Assembly: GCF_000418325.1 (NCBI RefSeq)
Contig: NC_021658.1
Coordinates: forward strand, 1,798,001-1,862,000
Reading direction: 5' to 3'
From: Sorangium cellulosum So0157-2
GTDB taxonomy: Bacteria; Myxococcota_A; Polyangia; Polyangiales; Polyangiaceae
Length of the DNA stretch: 64,000 bases
Below the pieces are notes generated by a model. The model saw nothing but the letters and a program-made list of their open reading frames with translations. It ran no database searches and was not told where the DNA came from. The position numbers and the translations under genes were made by a program. Every line of letters starts with the position of its first letter. Within the stretch, counting starts at the first letter, position 1. This document shows, piece after piece, positions 43,509 through 52,840 of the stretch.

Positions 43509-45872
43509 ATGCGGAACCTCTCCTTCGGCTTCGCCCATCCTCTTGCGACGAAAACCAGCGCGGCCGCGGTCCTCGCCCTCATCGCCCTGGGCGCCGCCGC
43601 GTGCGGAAGCCATGATGTCGGCGAAGGCTCATCCGGTGATGCAGCGCTCGCGCTCGATCCGGCCGACGAGCCGATTGGCTCGGCGATCGCGCCGCTCTCG
43701 GCGCCCCGGTCGGCGGTCGGCTTCTGGCGGTTCGACGATTGCGACAGCTCGACGACAGAGCTGTCCGACGCGTCGGGCAATGGCTCGACGGCCACCCGCT
43801 CGGCCGGCGCGGCCTGCGCGCAGGCCAAGAGCGGCCTCGGCATCTCCTTCGACGACAGCAACGACACCGTCACGATCGCCGACGATCCCCGCTTCACGTT
43901 CGGGCAGAACCTCGCGGTCGCCGCGTGGGTCAACCCCACCTCGGTGTCGGGGTCGACGGTGCGTACGATCGCGCAGGAGCGGAACAACAGCGGATCGAGC
44001 TTCTCGCTCGTCGTCCAGAGCAACGAGGCGAGGTTCGCCGTCACCCTGGCCAACGGGCGGACGGTCACCGCCCGCGCCCCGATCCAGGCCAACGTGTGGA
44101 CGCACGTCGCGGGCATCTACGACGGCAGCCTCGTGCGGCTCTTCCTCGACGGCGCGCAGGCCGGCCAGGCCAGCGCCACGGGCGCGATCCGCGATATCAA
44201 CGCGCCCATCCAGATCGGCAACAACCCGCAGCGGCAGCGCTTCGCGGGCCTCATCGACGAGGTCTGGGTCTCCGCCAACCCGCTGACCGGTGACGAGATC
44301 GCCCAGCTCACCTGCATCAGGCACCCCGGCACGGTCGTCGCCACGCCGGAGAGCAGCGGCCCCCCGGGCACGCCTGTGACGTACCAGATCGCGGTCACCA
44401 ACAACGATGAGGCGGAGTGCAGCCCCCGGAAGTACGGCCTCAACCTCTTCGGCCGGCCGGGGATCCTCTCCACCGTGAGCCCCGGGAGCATCCCCGACGT
44501 CGGGCCCGGGAGCACGGCGACGTTCTCGGTCACCGTGACCGGCACCGAGGCCGTGGACCCGGGCGTCTACCAGCTTACGTACGACGTGATCAACCCCGAC
44601 TCGCCCGATTCCTTCTTCGTCGCGTCAGGGAACCTCACCTACGAGATGATCGCGCCGGCGGGCTGCTTCGTCCGGACGAACCGCGAGATCTTCGTGAAGC
44701 ACCTCAGCGTCGTCGAAGATCCCATCCGCACTACGTTCAACGGGCCGGCCGGCGATCCCCGGACGGGCGCGTGGACGTTCGCGCGGCTCATGGAGGATAT
44801 GGCCCCCACGCCGGCCGACGCGCCGGCCATGGTCGAGCAGATGTTCGATACCTGGCTGAGCGATCAGGCCGTGAACGGCTTCACGGTGCCGGCGCGCCCG
44901 GCCATTCAACAGGTCGTGTTCGACGAGTGGCCGAGGAGCCCTGACGGGTCGCTCGACCTCCGGCAGGCCCCGCTGATGCTGCTCGGCATCGTCAACAGGA
45001 TCGACGTGCGGAACCTCGCCGAGGGGCACGCGGGCGAGGGGCGGTTCGTGTTCGGCGTCTTCAGCCAAGGTTTCGCGCAACAGTTCACCCTCATCCTGGA
45101 GTACAAGCTCCCCGCGTCGACCGAGGCCGACGTGCTCGCCTGGGCGAACGACTGGCACGCCCTCGGCAACCTGCCCTTCCCGTCCGAGGAGTACAACGCC
45201 GCCCTCCAGGCGATCACCACGCGCTTCGCGGGCCGGAACGCCGCGCCCGGCAGGCCGAACGGGAGCGCGCTCGGCCAGCTCCGCACGAACGAGATCGCGC
45301 TCTCGGACCCGTGGGAGCTGCGCGAGTTCGTCCTCTCGCCGCAGACGGGCTTCCTGCGCCCGGCGACGGTCAAGCTGACGCCGGACATCGGCTTCGACGG
45401 CTCGGCCACGCTCGCGGCCTACGTGAACCAGAACGAGGCCGCGATCCTCTTGGAGCAGCACACGGTGCCCGACACGTTCCAGGGGAGCCCGTTCCTCGCC
45501 GGCTCGTCGTTGAACAACCTCACGGCGTGGATGGCCCCGGGCATCCTCAACAACGAGGCGCGGCACAAGTTCTCGCTCAACACCTGCAACGGGTGCCACG
45601 GGGCGGCCGAGACCGGGACGCCGTTCCTGCACGTGAACGTGAGGGCACCCGGGAACGAGGGGACGCTGTCCGGCTTCATGACCGGCATCGAGGTCCCCGA
45701 TCCCGTGACCGGCGCGCCGCGCATGCTGAACGACCTCGCGCGCCGCAACCAGGATCTGAGGGCGCTGGTCTGCGAGCCCGTCCCGGGCTTCGCAGCCGCG
45801 ACCGCGGAGCGGCCCGGCGCGGCCGCGAGCCGCTCGGCGTTCATCCGCCGCGGCATCGGGCGCGTTCACTGA
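43509..45872 (+). CDS. LamG-domain lipoprotein with CxxCH cytochrome-like motif
   Basis: 787 residues from ATG 43509, with a lipoprotein signal (LGAAAC). Domains: LamG/concanavalin-like beta-sandwich (about 60-270, 'VGFWRFDDCDSSTTELSDASGNG', 'WTHVAGIYDGSLVRLFLDG'), an Ig-like/CARDB-type domain (about 275-375), then a 400-residue myxobacterial-type module containing CNGCH near residue 700, a heme c-binding motif. Binding carbohydrate through LamG plus a covalent heme suggests a redox-active surface protein, but whether heme is attached is untested. It is followed by a perfect terminator hairpin. Confidence 0.75.
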   Translation: MRNLSFGFAHPLATKTSAAAVLALIALGAAACGSHDVGEGSSGDAALALDPADEPIGSAIAPLSAPRSAVGFWRFDDCDSSTTELSDASGNGSTATRSAGAACAQAKSGLGISFDDSNDTVTIADDPRFTFGQNLAVAAWVNPTSVSGSTVRTIAQERNNSGSSFSLVVQSNEARFAVTLANGRTVTARAPIQANVWTHVAGIYDGSLVRLFLDGAQAGQASATGAIRDINAPIQIGNNPQRQRFAGLIDEVWVSANPLTGDEIAQLTCIRHPGTVVATPESSGPPGTPVTYQIAVTNNDEAECSPRKYGLNLFGRPGILSTVSPGSIPDVGPGSTATFSVTVTGTEAVDPGVYQLTYDVINPDSPDSFFVASGNLTYEMIAPAGCFVRTNREIFVKHLSVVEDPIRTTFNGPAGDPRTGAWTFARLMEDMAPTPADAPAMVEQMFDTWLSDQAVNGFTVPARPAIQQVVFDEWPRSPDGSLDLRQAPLMLLGIVNRIDVRNLAEGHAGEGRFVFGVFSQGFAQQFTLILEYKLPASTEADVLAWANDWHALGNLPFPSEEYNAALQAITTRFAGRNAAPGRPNGSALGQLRTNEIALSDPWELREFVLSPQTGFLRPATVKLTPDIGFDGSATLAAYVNQNEAAILLEQHTVPDTFQGSPFLAGSSLNNLTAWMAPGILNNEARHKFSLNTCNGCHGAAETGTPFLHVNVRAPGNEGTLSGFMTGIEVPDPVTGAPRMLNDLARRNQDLRALVCEPVPGFAAATAERPGAAASRSAFIRRGIGRVH

Positions 45873-45881
45873 TCCGTGGCA

Positions 45882-45919
45882 GCCCGGGCGGGCGGCCGAG
45901 CCGCCGCGCCCGCCCGGGC
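45882..45919. terminator. Perfect 13-bp hairpin between convergent genes
   Basis: GCCCGGGCGGGCG (45882-45894) and CGCCCGCCCGGGC (45907-45919) pair without mismatch around a 12-nt loop. It is placed 9 bp after the LamG stop and before the SRPBCC stop; a likely bidirectional terminator. Confidence 0.65.
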
Positions 45920-45970
45920 GGTGGCCGCGGAAAAGCCACGGGAGCCGCGGGGCGCCCCGCGAGGAGACCC

Positions 45971-46456
45971 TCACTTCGTGTAGCGCTTGTCGAGCTTCCC
46001 GAGCTGGCTCGTGAAGCCGGCCCTCTGCATCTCCGTGAAGTGCGCGTCGTGCATCGCGTGGAGCGTCACGGCCATGTGAGCGCCGTGCGCCAGCGGGGTG
46101 AAGAGGACGTCGATGCGGCTCTCGTACGCCTCGACGCCCGGGAGAAAGTCGATGACGCTCGCGATGGTGAGCGTCTTGTGGGGCGAGAAGGCGCTGAAGC
46201 GGGCGCGCACCTCCGTGGACGTCGGCTGCCCGCCGCGCTTCATGGCCTCGATCATCTTCGGGGCGTCGGCGATCATCGTGTAATGGAGGAGCCCGTTCTC
46301 CTTCGGCTCGAGCGCGTGGACCTCGACCCGGAACCCCTCCGGCCCCCACCAGGACTCGAATCCATCCTTGGTCGCCCAGAGCTCCCAGAGCTCGGCGACC
46401 GAGGCCGGATAGGTGCGTTCGATGAGGATGGTGGCTTTTTCGGCTGTCGCGTTCAT
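45971..46456 (-). CDS. SRPBCC (AHSA1-like) protein
   Basis: 161 residues of the START/Bet v1-like SRPBCC superfamily, activator-of-Hsp90 (AHSA1) type: 'ERTYPASVAELWELWATKDGFESWWGPEGFRVEVHALE' at the N-terminus is diagnostic. It binds small hydrophobic ligands in the cytosol. It forms an operon with the ArsR regulator upstream; starts and stops overlap by 4 bp (ATGA). ArsR-SRPBCC pairs are widespread; the ligand is generally unknown. Confidence 0.9.
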   Translation of the reverse strand: MNATAEKATILIERTYPASVAELWELWATKDGFESWWGPEGFRVEVHALEPKENGLLHYTMIADAPKMIEAMKRGGQPTSTEVRARFSAFSPHKTLTIASVIDFLPGVEAYESRIDVLFTPLAHGAHMAVTLHAMHDAHFTEMQRAGFTSQLGKLDKRYTK

Positions 46457-46803
46457 TCACTTCGTCCTTTCTTGGGCCCGCTGTTCCGCGCCGTTCGTCG
46501 CGCTACCAGCGCCTGGCCGAACCGATCCAGGCGCTCCTCCCAGAGCGACCGATAGCGCCCCACCCAGTCGTCGAGCTCTCGGAAAGGCTCCGGGCGCAGC
46601 GAGTAGAGCCGCCGGGTGCCTTCCGCCCGCACCTCCACGAACCCCGCGTCCCCGAGGATGCGCAGGTGGCGCGAGACGCCGGACTGCTGAATCGAGACGA
46701 GCTCGACGAGTTCACCGACCGCGCGCTCGCCGTCGAGCAGCGCCTCCAGGATCAGGCGCCGCGTCGGGTCGGCCAGCACTTCGAACAATTCCGAGCTGGG
46801 CAT
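46453..46803 (-). CDS. ArsR-family transcriptional regulator
   Basis: 116 residues; winged helix 'LFEVLADPTRRLILEALLDGERAVGELVELVSIQQSGVSRHLRILGDAGFVEVRAEGTRRLYSL'. No metal-binding ELCVCDL-type Cys motif is present, so it is probably not a metal sensor and instead belongs to the SRPBCC-linked ArsR subgroup. Likely autorepressor: a perfect CAAATATTTG palindrome and a TATATATATA stretch lie 20-45 bp upstream of its start in otherwise GC-rich DNA. Confidence 0.9.
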   Translation of the reverse strand: MPSSELFEVLADPTRRLILEALLDGERAVGELVELVSIQQSGVSRHLRILGDAGFVEVRAEGTRRLYSLRPEPFRELDDWVGRYRSLWEERLDRFGQALVARRTARNSGPKKGRSE

Positions 46804-46838
46804 GCGGAAACATACGCGATGGTATATATATATGCAAG

Positions 46839-46848
46839 CAAATATTTG
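46839..46848. promoter_or_regulatory. ArsR-type operator CAAATATTTG
   Basis: A perfect 10-bp AT-rich palindrome 36 bp upstream of the arsR-like start, next to a TATATATATA run (46823-46832). AT-rich palindromes of this kind are typical ArsR-family operators. Confidence 0.5.
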
Positions 46849-46981
46849 ATCGCGCGGCGGCGGCCTCGCCCCCTCCGTGAGGGCCCTCGACGCTCGAGCG
46901 CGGCCCCGCCGGCGGAGCGCCGGAGGGGGGCCGCATCCCCGAGACTCGCCAACTCCGCCCGGAGCCGCGCCCGGCGGCGCG

Positions 46982-48811
46982 TCAGCGCCTGCGCTTCGCC
47001 AGCCCGTAGCGGTTCATCTTCAGCACGAAGGTCCGGAGCGGCACGTGGAGCGCCTCCGCCGCCTTCGTCTGCACCCCGCCCGCCGCGGCGAGCGCCTCGG
47101 CGATGCGCGTGCGCTCGAGCTCCCGCACCTCCTCGGCGAGCGGCCGGAAGCTCCGGCCAGGCCCCCTCGAGGCGGGCGCCGCGGCGCCCGCCGGCGCCAC
47201 GGAGGGCGGCGCGCTCTCGGCGCGCGGCGGGGCCGGCGCGAGCGGCGCGGGCAGGTGCCCCCGCTCGACGATGCGCGCGCTGACCGTCGCCGCGATGTAC
47301 TCGATCACGTTCTTCAGCTCGCGCACGTTGCCCGGCCACGCGTGGGTCGCGAAGAGCTCCGTCGCCTCGGTCGACAGGACCATCTCCTCGCGCCCCGCAC
47401 GCGCGCACGCGTCGGCCAAAAACGCCCGCGAGAGCGCGAGGATCTCCCGGGGGCGCTCCCGGAGCGGGGGCAAGATCACCGTGGCCGCGCCGAGGCGGTA
47501 ATAGAGATCCTGCCGGAACCGGCCCGCCTTCACCTCTCCCTGGAGGTCCTTGTGCGTCGCGGCGACCAGGCGGATGTCGACCTCGCGCTCGCGCACGTCG
47601 CCCAGCCGGAGGATCTTCTTGGCCTCGATCGCGCGCAGGATCTTCGCCTGCGCGCTCGCCGAGAGATCGCCGATCTCGTCGAGGAAGACCGTCCCGCCGC
47701 TGCCGTGCTCCAGGAGGCCGGGCTTCGGGCCCGCCGCGCCGGAGAACGCGCCGCGCTCGTAGCCGAACAGCTCGCTCTCGACCAGGCTCTCGGGCATCGC
47801 GGCGCAGTTGAGCGTGACGAGCGGCCGCTTCGCCCTCGGCGACCACTCGTGCAGCGCGCGCGCCGCGCTCTCCTTGCCGACGCCCGTCTCGCCCGTCACG
47901 AGCACCGGGAGGTCCGTCGCCGCGAGGCGCCGGATCAGGTCGAACACGCGCACCGTGGCCGCGTCGGCGAGCACCGTGCGCTGCCCGCCGATCTCCAGCG
48001 TGGTCACCGCGTCCGCGGCGGCCGCCGCCTGCCCGGGCAGGGCGACCTCCGCCGCGGCGCGCGCCGACGCGACGAGCGTGTCCGCGTCGCACCCGTCCGC
48101 GGGCGCCGTCGCCACGCCGGCCCTCGGCGCCGCGTGCGCCGGCGGGGCGGCGCCCGCGGCGCGCGCCGCGTCGAGCAGCCGCTGGGGAGCGTGGCGCACG
48201 ACGTGGCCCGCCGCCGCGGCGTCCGCCTCCGGCAGGAGCACGAGCAGCCGGTCGTCGGCCTCGAAGCCCGCGAAATCGGTCACCGCGAGCTCGCGCTCCA
48301 GCGCGCCGGCGACGGCCTCGCGGGCGGCGGCCGCCCCGAGCTGGACGGCGACCACCGCCGCGGGCCGGTCGTGGCGCAGCGCCCGGTCGATCTCCGCCTC
48401 GATCCGGCGCCGCAGCTCGGCGAGCTCGAGGATCTGCCGGCTCCGCGCGGGGCGGGGGCACCGCATCACCACCACCGTGTCGCCGATCGACACGACGTCG
48501 CCCGAGCCGAGCGGCCTCGCGCCGTCGACGGGGACGCCGTTCAGCAGGGTGCCGTTCCGGCTGCCGAGATCCACGAGCTGCGCGCGCCCGTCGAGCAGCA
48601 CGATCTTCGCGTGCTCCCGCGACGCCGAGGTGTTGCGGAGGCGCACGTCGGCCCCGGGCCCGCGGCCGAGGAGCACCACGCCGCTGCGCGGGAGGCGGAG
48701 CACCGACGAGGAGCTCCCCTGCACGACGAGCAGGTACGAGCCGCCCTCGCCGGCCCCGCGGGGCGCGTCATCTGTTCGGGTCGGACCCCAGGACGCCGTG
48801 GCCTCGCTCAT
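46982..48811 (-). CDS. FHA / GGDEF-like / AAA+ / Fis sigma54-dependent activator
   Basis: 609 residues from the ATG at 48811. The FHA domain (about 25-115: 'LLGRGPGADVRLRNTSASREHAKI', 'GSRNGTLLNG') reads phospho-Thr signals. A region at about 125-260 ('FEADDRLLVLLPEAD' … 'RAGVATAPADGCDADTLVASA') resembles a GGDEF domain with the signature lost. The AAA+ domain has Walker A GETGVGKE (307-314) and GAFSGA (354-359) in place of GAFTGA. A Fis-type HTH ends the protein. Divergent from a Ser/Thr kinase gene over 141 bp, so the kinase is a natural input to the FHA domain. It should activate RpoN promoters. Confidence 0.9.
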   Translation of the reverse strand: MSEATASWGPTRTDDAPRGAGEGGSYLLVVQGSSSSVLRLPRSGVVLLGRGPGADVRLRNTSASREHAKIVLLDGRAQLVDLGSRNGTLLNGVPVDGARPLGSGDVVSIGDTVVVMRCPRPARSRQILELAELRRRIEAEIDRALRHDRPAAVVAVQLGAAAAREAVAGALERELAVTDFAGFEADDRLLVLLPEADAAAAGHVVRHAPQRLLDAARAAGAAPPAHAAPRAGVATAPADGCDADTLVASARAAAEVALPGQAAAAADAVTTLEIGGQRTVLADAATVRVFDLIRRLAATDLPVLVTGETGVGKESAARALHEWSPRAKRPLVTLNCAAMPESLVESELFGYERGAFSGAAGPKPGLLEHGSGGTVFLDEIGDLSASAQAKILRAIEAKKILRLGDVREREVDIRLVAATHKDLQGEVKAGRFRQDLYYRLGAATVILPPLRERPREILALSRAFLADACARAGREEMVLSTEATELFATHAWPGNVRELKNVIEYIAATVSARIVERGHLPAPLAPAPPRAESAPPSVAPAGAAAPASRGPGRSFRPLAEEVRELERTRIAEALAAAGGVQTKAAEALHVPLRTFVLKMNRYGLAKRRR

Positions 48812-48952
48812 CCCCTCGCGGCCGACTCTCTCATCCGGCACCGGCGCGCGCAAGGCGAGCGGCGGGCGCCGACGACCGCTTGCGCGGGCAGGAACGGCGA
48901 CACGCCGCATGGTAGGCTCGCCGCCCGCAGGCCGGGATTGCAGAGCGATTGA

Positions 48953-51900
48953 ATGCAGGGGCCGCTCTCCAGCACAGCGCGATTCACGATCGGCCGCCGC
49001 CTCGGCGAGGGCGCGTTCGGCGTCGTCTACGAGGCGCACGACCGCGAGCGCGGCGCGCGCGTCGCAATGAAGTCGCTCCACCGCCTCGACCCGGTCGCCC
49101 TCTATCGATTCAAGCGCGAATTCCGGGCGCTGTCCGAGGTCGTCCACCCGAACCTCGTCGCGCTTCACGAGCTGTTTTCCGAGGAGAATCGGTGGTTTTT
49201 CACGATGGACCTCATCGAGGGCGCCGATTTCCTCTCCGCGGTGCGCGGCCCCTCCGCGCAGCGCGCCCCGGCGCCGAGCGCCTCGATGCGCGCCCCCGCC
49301 GACGGCGATCCGGACGAGACGGCGCCGGTCGCCTCGTCGACGTGGCCCGAGCCGGTCGCCTCCGGCGCCGCGCGCGGCTTGGACGACGCCGCGCGCGGCC
49401 GGGGCGACGCCGCGCGCGATCCGGCCGCCGCCCCGCCGCCGCGCTGGGGGCCGCTCCGGAGCGCGCTCTTCCAGCTCGCCCAGGGCCTCGCCGCGCTCCA
49501 CGCGGCCGGCAAGCTCCACCGCGACCTGAAGCCGTCGAACGTGCTCGTGACGCGCGAGGGCCGGGTCGTGATCCTCGACTTCGGCCTCGTCACGGAGCTC
49601 TCGACGGGCTCGATCGACCAGAGCGGCAGCCACATCGCGGGGACGCCGGCCTACATGGCGCCGGAGCAGGCGAGGCGCGGGACGCTGTCGCCCGCCTGCG
49701 ACTGGTACGCGGTGGGCGTCATGCTCTACGAGGCGCTCACGGGCCGGCGGCCGTTCGAGGGCGGGGCGCTCGAGGTCATCGTGCAGAAGCAGCGGGACCG
49801 GCCGCCCCCGCCGAGCGAGCTGGCGGACGGGATCCCGGCGGACCTCGACGCGCTCTGCGCCGAGCTGCTGCGGCCCGAGCCCGGCGAGCGGCCCCCGGCG
49901 CACGAGGTGCTCCGGCGGCTCTCGCCGCCGGACGGCGAGGCGGAGGGCCGCGCCCGCGCCGAGGCCGGCGCGCCCGAGCGGCCCCGGGCCCGGAGCAGCG
50001 CGCCGGCCCCGGGCGCGCCGTTCGTCGGGCGAGAGGGGCACCTCGACGCGCTGCGCGGCGCCTTCGCGCGCGCGAGGGGCGGCAGGGCGACCACCGTGCA
50101 CCTCCACGGCACCTCGGGCGCGGGCAAGACCGCCCTCGCCCGCCGCTTCCTCGACGAGCTCTCGGCCGCGGACGAGGCCGTCGTCCTCGAGGGCCGCTGC
50201 TACGAGCGGGAGTCCGTCCCGTACAAGGCCGTCGACAGCCTCATCGACGCGCTCAGCCGCCACCTCGCGCGCCTCCCCCGCCTGGACGCCGCCGAGCTCA
50301 TGCCGCGCGACGTGCACGCGGTCGTGCGGCTCTTCCCCGTGCTCGGGCGGGTCGACGCGATCGCCCGGGCGCCGCGGCGCGAGGTCGAGCCCCCGGACGC
50401 GCGGGAGCTCCGCCGGCGCGGGTTCGCCGCCCTCCGCGAGATCCTCGCCCGGATCGCGGACCGGCGGCCGCTCGTCCTGTTCATCGACGACCTGCAGTGG
50501 GGCGACGCCGACAGCGCCGCGCTCCTCACGGACCTCCTCCGCGAGCCCGACGCGCCCGCGCTCCTCTTGCTCCTCTGCTACCGGAGCGAGGACGCCGAGC
50601 GGAGCGAGCTCGTGGCGCGGCTGCTCCCGCCCGACGCGGCGGGCGCGGACGCGGGCGACGTCCGCGCCCTCGCCGTCGGCGCGCTCTCGCCCGAGGAGGG
50701 GCGCGCCCTCGCCCGGGCCCTCCTCGGCGGCGGCGACCGGGCCGCCGCGCAGGCGGACGCGATCGCGGAGGAGGCCGAGGGGAACCCGTTCTTCGTGCTC
50801 GAGCTCTCGCGCGAGGTCGAGGGGCGCGCCGCGCCCGAGTCGTCGCGCGGCGCCGGCGTCCGGCTCGGGTCGGTGCTCGCGGGCCGCCTCCAGCGCCTGC
50901 CCGCGGCGGCGCGGCGCCTGCTCGAGGTGGTCGCCGTGTCCGGCAAGCCGCTCGGCCGCCGCGACGCCCGGGAGGCCGCGGGGCTCACCCCCGACGAGGA
51001 GCAGGCCGCGCTCGCGGCGCTCCGGGCCGGGAGCGCGATCCGCACGCGGGGCCAGCGCGACGAGCAGGAGCTCGAGACGTTCCACGACCGCATCCGCGAG
51101 GCGGCGCTCGCGCAGCTCGGCGCGGCGGAGCTCGCGGAGGTCCACCTCGCGCTCGCCGCCGTCCTGGAGGCGTCGGGGCGGGCCGAGGCGGACGTGCTCG
51201 CGATGCACTTCCGGCGCGGCGGGCGCGCCGACAAGGCGGCGCACTACGCGGTGAAGGCGGGCGATCGCGCGGCCGAGGCGCTCGCGTTCGATCGCGCGGC
51301 GGAGCACTACGCCGCCGCGCTCGAGGCGGCGCCCGCGGGCCGCGCGGACGAGGCGCGCGCGCTCCGGATCAAGCTCGCCCACGCCCTGCGCAACGCCGGC
51401 CGCGGCGCCGAGGCGGCCCGGGCGTACGCCGCCGCGGCCGAGGGCGCGGCGCCGCGGGAGAGCCTCGATCTGCGGCGCTGCGCCGCCGAGCAGCTGCTCG
51501 TGAGCGGCCACATCGAGGAGGGCAAGCGCGCGCTCGCGGGCGTGCTCGCCTCGGTGGGGATGCGGCTCGCCGAGCGCCGGTGGGCGGTCCTGCTCTCGCT
51601 CCTCTTCTGGCGGATCCTCCTGCGGCTGCGCGGGTTCCGCTTCCGGGAGCGCGACGCGCGCGCGCTGCCGGCCGAGACGCTGACGCGCCTCGACATCTGC
51701 TGGTCGGCCTCGGTCGGGCTCGCGATGGCCGACGTCCTCCAGGGCGCCGCGCTCCAGGCGCGGCACCTCTACCTCGCGCTCCGCGCCGGCGAGCCCTACC
51801 GCCTCGCCCGCGCCATCGCCACCGAGATCGGGCACCTCGGCACCGACCACGTCGTGGGGCGCCGCCTCGCGCACCGGCGCTACGCCACGGCGGCGGCGCT

Positions 51901-52840
51901 CGCGGAGAAGGTCGGCGATCCGTACCTCGTCGCGGTCAACAAGTGCATGCTCGGGGTCGTCGAGTGCCTCTCCGGCCGCTGGGCCGAGGGCCTCGCGCTC
52001 TGCCGCGAGGCCGAGGATCTCCTGCGCGCGCGGTGCGCCGGCGTCGCGTGGGAGCTCGGCACGAGCAGCCGGTTCATGATGGTGGCCCACTACCACCGCG
52101 GGGAGCTCGACGCGCTGGCCCGGCTCGCGGCCCCGCGCATCGCCGACGCGGACGCCCGCGGCGACCTCTACGCCGCGAGCTTCTTCCGGGTGGGGCTCAC
52201 GTACATCGTGCCGCTCGCCGCGGACCGCCCGGACGCCGCGCGCGACGAGGTGCTGGGCGCCATGGCGCGGTGGCCGCGCCGCTCGTTCGACCACCTCGAC
52301 TGCCTGGAGACCGTGGCGCTCGGGCGCATCGATCTCTACGCCGGGGCGCCGCTCGCGGCGCGGCGGCGGATCCGGGACCGCTGGCGCAAGATCGCCTGGT
52401 CGTTCCTGCCGAGGTTCCAGTACTACCGCGTATTGATTCATCATTTGCGCGCCTCCGCGGCGCTCGAGGCCGCCGCGCGCGCGGCCCCCGGCGACGCCCG
52501 GCTCGCGCGGCGCCTGCTCGGCGAGGCGGAGCGGGACGCGCGGCGGCTCTCGCGCGAGGGCGCGCCGTGGGTCGCGCCGATGGCGATGTCGCTGCGCGCC
52601 GCGATCGCGGCGCAGCGGGGCCAGGCCGCGCGGGCGCTCTCGCTCCTCGAGGCGGCGGCGGCGGCGTTCGACGGGAGCGAGATGGCCCTGTTCGCCGCCT
52701 GCGCCCGCCGCCGCCGGGGCCAGCTCCTCGGCGGGGAGGAGGGCCGCGCCCTGATCGAGGCCGCGGACGCGTGGATGGCGGGCCAGGGCATCCGGAACCC
52801 GGCCCGCATCGCGGCGATCTTCGCGCCGGGGTTCAGCTGA
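48953..52840 (+). CDS. Ser/Thr protein kinase with AAA ATPase and TPR-like tail
   Basis: 1295 residues. Hanks-type kinase domain at the N-terminus (about 10-325): GEGAFG loop, Lys in VAMKSL, HRDLKPSN, DFG, APE; an Ala/Pro-rich insertion of about 60 residues lies before the catalytic loop. An AAA_16/predicted ATPase follows (about 365-700), with Walker A HGTSGAGKTAL (Lys392) and Walker B LVLFIDDLQWGD, then a C-terminal helical TPR-like region (about 760-1295). This architecture is frequent in myxobacteria. No TM segment, so it is cytosolic. It lies head-to-head with the FHA activator and tail-to-tail with a shorter paralogue. Confidence 0.93.
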   Translation: MQGPLSSTARFTIGRRLGEGAFGVVYEAHDRERGARVAMKSLHRLDPVALYRFKREFRALSEVVHPNLVALHELFSEENRWFFTMDLIEGADFLSAVRGPSAQRAPAPSASMRAPADGDPDETAPVASSTWPEPVASGAARGLDDAARGRGDAARDPAAAPPPRWGPLRSALFQLAQGLAALHAAGKLHRDLKPSNVLVTREGRVVILDFGLVTELSTGSIDQSGSHIAGTPAYMAPEQARRGTLSPACDWYAVGVMLYEALTGRRPFEGGALEVIVQKQRDRPPPPSELADGIPADLDALCAELLRPEPGERPPAHEVLRRLSPPDGEAEGRARAEAGAPERPRARSSAPAPGAPFVGREGHLDALRGAFARARGGRATTVHLHGTSGAGKTALARRFLDELSAADEAVVLEGRCYERESVPYKAVDSLIDALSRHLARLPRLDAAELMPRDVHAVVRLFPVLGRVDAIARAPRREVEPPDARELRRRGFAALREILARIADRRPLVLFIDDLQWGDADSAALLTDLLREPDAPALLLLLCYRSEDAERSELVARLLPPDAAGADAGDVRALAVGALSPEEGRALARALLGGGDRAAAQADAIAEEAEGNPFFVLELSREVEGRAAPESSRGAGVRLGSVLAGRLQRLPAAARRLLEVVAVSGKPLGRRDAREAAGLTPDEEQAALAALRAGSAIRTRGQRDEQELETFHDRIREAALAQLGAAELAEVHLALAAVLEASGRAEADVLAMHFRRGGRADKAAHYAVKAGDRAAEALAFDRAAEHYAAALEAAPAGRADEARALRIKLAHALRNAGRGAEAARAYAAAAEGAAPRESLDLRRCAAEQLLVSGHIEEGKRALAGVLASVGMRLAERRWAVLLSLLFWRILLRLRGFRFRERDARALPAETLTRLDICWSASVGLAMADVLQGAALQARHLYLALRAGEPYRLARAIATEIGHLGTDHVVGRRLAHRRYATAAALAEKVGDPYLVAVNKCMLGVVECLSGRWAEGLALCREAEDLLRARCAGVAWELGTSSRFMMVAHYHRGELDALARLAAPRIADADARGDLYAASFFRVGLTYIVPLAADRPDAARDEVLGAMARWPRRSFDHLDCLETVALGRIDLYAGAPLAARRRIRDRWRKIAWSFLPRFQYYRVLIHHLRASAALEAAARAAPGDARLARRLLGEAERDARRLSREGAPWVAPMAMSLRAAIAAQRGQAARALSLLEAAAAAFDGSEMALFAACARRRRGQLLGGEEGRALIEAADAWMAGQGIRNPARIAAIFAPGFS

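Noticed and set aside
48812..52444. N-terminal extension of the FHA activator to 1820 residues
   Set aside because: The extension is antisense to the kinase gene, has shadow composition, and the FHA domain begins right after the ATG at 48811.
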